Assembly (NCBI GenBank): GCA_945221685.1
Contig: CALYNN010000104.1
Location: 1-5,901, forward strand
Length of the DNA stretch: 5,901 nucleotides
DNA from: an uncultured Clostridia bacterium
GTDB taxonomy: Bacteria > Bacillota > Clostridia > Oscillospirales > Acutalibacteraceae
Reading direction: 5' to 3'
Shown here: positions 4,075-5,901 of the stretch, in pieces
Position numbering within the stretch: position 1 is the stretch's first letter
How the letters are laid out: every line of letters begins with the position of its first letter
Notes under the pieces: generated by a model
What the model saw: the letters and a program-made list of their open reading frames with translations, nothing else
Database searches by the model: none
Told to the model about the DNA's origin: nothing
Position numbers and translations under genes: made by a program

Positions 4075-5901
4075 TGAACAGAACAGTTGCTGTTGTTGCC
4101 GTTGAGAAAACCTTTTTCAACTTATCATCGGATTACGATTATTATGTGCCGACAGAGCTTGAAAAAGTAATTGATGTGGGAATGATTGTAAGCGTTCCCT
4201 TCGGCAATGCAAATTGTTTAAGAGAAGGAATTGTTGTTAAGCTATATACTGCAATTAATTCAAAGCTTAAGGAAATTGCGGCAATTAAGGATAGTATGCC
4301 TGTAATAAGCAAAGAAATGGTGGAGCTTGCCATGTGGCTTAAGGAAAGGTGCTTTTGCTCTACCTACGAGTGCTTAAGGCTTATGCTTCCTCGAGGGATA
4401 GGCAAAATAAAGTCTGCCACCTCTAAAACCGCAGAGCTTATAATTAACAGTGATGATGAGCTGCCGAGGCTTACGCCCAAGCAGAAAAGCGTTGTTAATC
4501 TGCTCTCAGATGTGGGCAGTGCCGATGTTGGCGAGATTTGCGAGTTTTGCTCGGTAGGAATTTCCGTACTGAAAAATCTTGAAAGGTACGGAGTAATTTC
4601 TATTTACAACCGCGAAAAATACAGAAATCCCTATAAAACCGACGGAGCAGGCAATGCTGATGAAATTATCCTTTCATCGCAACAGGTAAAAGCGTACAGC
4701 ACCCTGTCGGGTATGCTTGCGGATGGGGGAGCAGGACTGCTTTACGGTGTAACCGGAAGCGGCAAAACGCAGGTTTACCTTAAGCTTATTGATAAGGTTA
4801 TTGCACAGGGTAAGGATGTTATCGTTCTTGTTCCCGAAATAGGACTTACTCCCCAAATGCTTTCTATTTTTCACGGCAGATACGGCAATTCGGTTGCTGT
4901 ATTTCACAGCGGTCTTTCGTTAGGCGAAAGAAATGATGAATTTAAAAGGGCAGACAGGGGAGAGGCTAAAATTGTTATTGGCACAAGAAGTGCCGTATTT
5001 GCTCCGCTTCATAACTTAGGTTTAATTATTATTGATGAGGAGCAGGAAAGCACCTATAAAAGTCAACGCACACCGAGATATAACGCAAAGGATGTTGCAA
5101 ATTTTAGGTGCAGATACAATAAAGCCTTGCTTTTGCTTGCTTCTGCTACACCCAGCCTTGAGAGCTATTCTAATGCTTTAAAGGGAAAATATACTCTTTG
5201 TGAGCTTACAGAACGGTATGGCGAGGCTCAGCTTCCCGATGTTATTACCGTTGATATGAAGGAGGAAATGAAAAAGGGCAATAAATCTCCCGTTTCGTCT
5301 GTACTAAGGAGCCTTATTACCGAAACTCTTGATAGCGGCAAGCAGGCTATTTTGCTTATTAACAGACGCGGGTACAATACCTTTATTTCTTGCAACGATT
5401 GCGGTCATGTTATTACATGTCCAAACTGTTCAATTTCTCTCACTTATCATAGCAGTAATAACAGGCTTACCTGCCATTACTGCGGCTATACGAAATATCT
5501 TGATAATACCTGCCCGGAATGTAAGGGCAATAATGTAAGATACAGTGGCTTTGGTACCCAGAGGATTGAAGACGAGCTTCAGGCGCTTTTTCCGTATGCT
5601 TCTATTCTTCGTATGGACGCAGATACTACATCAGGAAAATTCAGCCACGATAAGCTTTTTAAAGCATTTTCAAATCACGAGTATGATATTTTGATAGGCA
5701 CTCAAATGGTAGCAAAGGGACTTGATTTCCCCGATGTTACTTTGGTTGGAGTAATTAATGCCGACAATTCTCTTTATGACGAAAACTACAACAGTGCTGA
5801 AAAATCCTTTGATTTAATAACGCAGGTTATAGGAATAAGCGGCAGAAGAGATTTTAAGGATAAGGCGGTTATACAGCCTGTTACTACATATAATCAAACT
5901 A
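4074..5901 (+). CDS. priA: Primosomal replication-restart helicase PriA (3' end outside window)
   Basis: PriA is the 3'-5' DNA helicase that recognises stalled forks and reloads the replicative helicase. An uninterrupted frame of 609 codons runs to the window edge; PriA is usually 730-800 residues, so the C-terminal domain is missing only because of the cut. In order: an N-terminal 3'-DNA-binding domain starting MNRTVAVVAVEK, a winged-helix region after LTPKQK, Walker A GVTGSGKT (225-232), VPEIGLTPQ (motif Ia), DEEQ (321-324, where many PriAs have DEEH), ASATPS (356-361), and a complete zinc-binding insert with eight cysteines (440, 443, 449, 452, 467, 470, 480, 483). GTQMVAKGLDFP (542-553) is motif V. 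Motif VI, normally QxxGRxGR, reads QVIGISGR (584-591), so its first arginine is Ile588. Translation starts at ATG 4074, overlapping the rpoZ stop by one base; AAGGG at 4063-4067 is a weak ribosome binding site. Confidence 0.94.
   Translation, partial: MNRTVAVVAVEKTFFNLSSDYDYYVPTELEKVIDVGMIVSVPFGNANCLREGIVVKLYTAINSKLKEIAAIKDSMPVISKEMVELAMWLKERCFCSTYECLRLMLPRGIGKIKSATSKTAELIINSDDELPRLTPKQKSVVNLLSDVGSADVGEICEFCSVGISVLKNLERYGVISIYNREKYRNPYKTDGAGNADEIILSSQQVKAYSTLSGMLADGGAGLLYGVTGSGKTQVYLKLIDKVIAQGKDVIVLVPEIGLTPQMLSIFHGRYGNSVAVFHSGLSLGERNDEFKRADRGEAKIVIGTRSAVFAPLHNLGLIIIDEEQESTYKSQRTPRYNAKDVANFRCRYNKALLLLASATPSLESYSNALKGKYTLCELTERYGEAQLPDVITVDMKEEMKKGNKSPVSSVLRSLITETLDSGKQAILLINRRGYNTFISCNDCGHVITCPNCSISLTYHSSNNRLTCHYCGYTKYLDNTCPECKGNNVRYSGFGTQRIEDELQALFPYASILRMDADTTSGKFSHDKLFKAFSNHEYDILIGTQMVAKGLDFPDVTLVGVINADNSLYDENYNSAEKSFDLITQVIGISGRRDFKDKAVIQPVTTYNQT

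Noticed and set aside
4142..4333. Minus-strand frames at 4142-4333 and 4674-4907 within priA
   Set aside because: They are antisense to the continuous priA frame and show no independent coding signals.
5329..5538. 69-codon hydrophobic plus-strand frame that could be read as a membrane peptide
   Set aside because: It is out of frame inside priA over the zinc-binding region; the hydrophobicity comes from frame-shifted reading of cysteine-rich codons, and no ribosome binding site precedes it.

Overview
The window looks like chromosomal core DNA from a low-to-moderate-GC Gram-positive bacterium of the class Clostridia, most likely a gut-type Ruminococcaceae/Oscillospiraceae relative. This is inferred from three things: the gene order yicC-remA-gmk-rpoZ-priA, strong GGAGG-type ribosome binding sites, and RemA and PriA variants typical of Clostridia (PriA carries DEEQ instead of DEEH). 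No rRNA, tRNA, IS element, CRISPR array or phage module is visible.

Left edge (1-591, rightward genes): the C-terminal end of an unrecognised protein, probably extracellular, is followed 15 nt later by a 41-codon gene for a Gly/acidic-tailed small peptide. A strong intrinsic terminator closes this unit. The convergent gap also holds a second, oppositely oriented terminator belonging to fumC.

Middle (592-2138): fumC, a complete class II fumarase, lies on the minus strand. It is separated from yicC by a 170-bp divergent intergenic region. Each gene has its own near-consensus sigma-A promoter with exactly 17-bp spacing, and small inverted and direct repeats lie between the two promoters.

Right (2139-5901, plus strand): a tight housekeeping cluster runs yicC (endoribonuclease family), remA (DNA-binding regulator), gmk (guanylate kinase), rpoZ (RNA polymerase omega) and priA (primosomal helicase, cut by the window edge). 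Its genes are separated by -8 to +24 nt, so it is very likely a single operon driven from the promoter at 2073-2101. The cluster links RNA turnover, GTP pool supply, RNA polymerase assembly and replication restart. coaBC, often found between rpoZ and priA in other bacteria, is absent here.

I found no convincing new multi-gene system. The points most worth checking are the altered helicase motif VI in PriA, the 41-aa peptide gene, and substitutions in conserved positions of Gmk.
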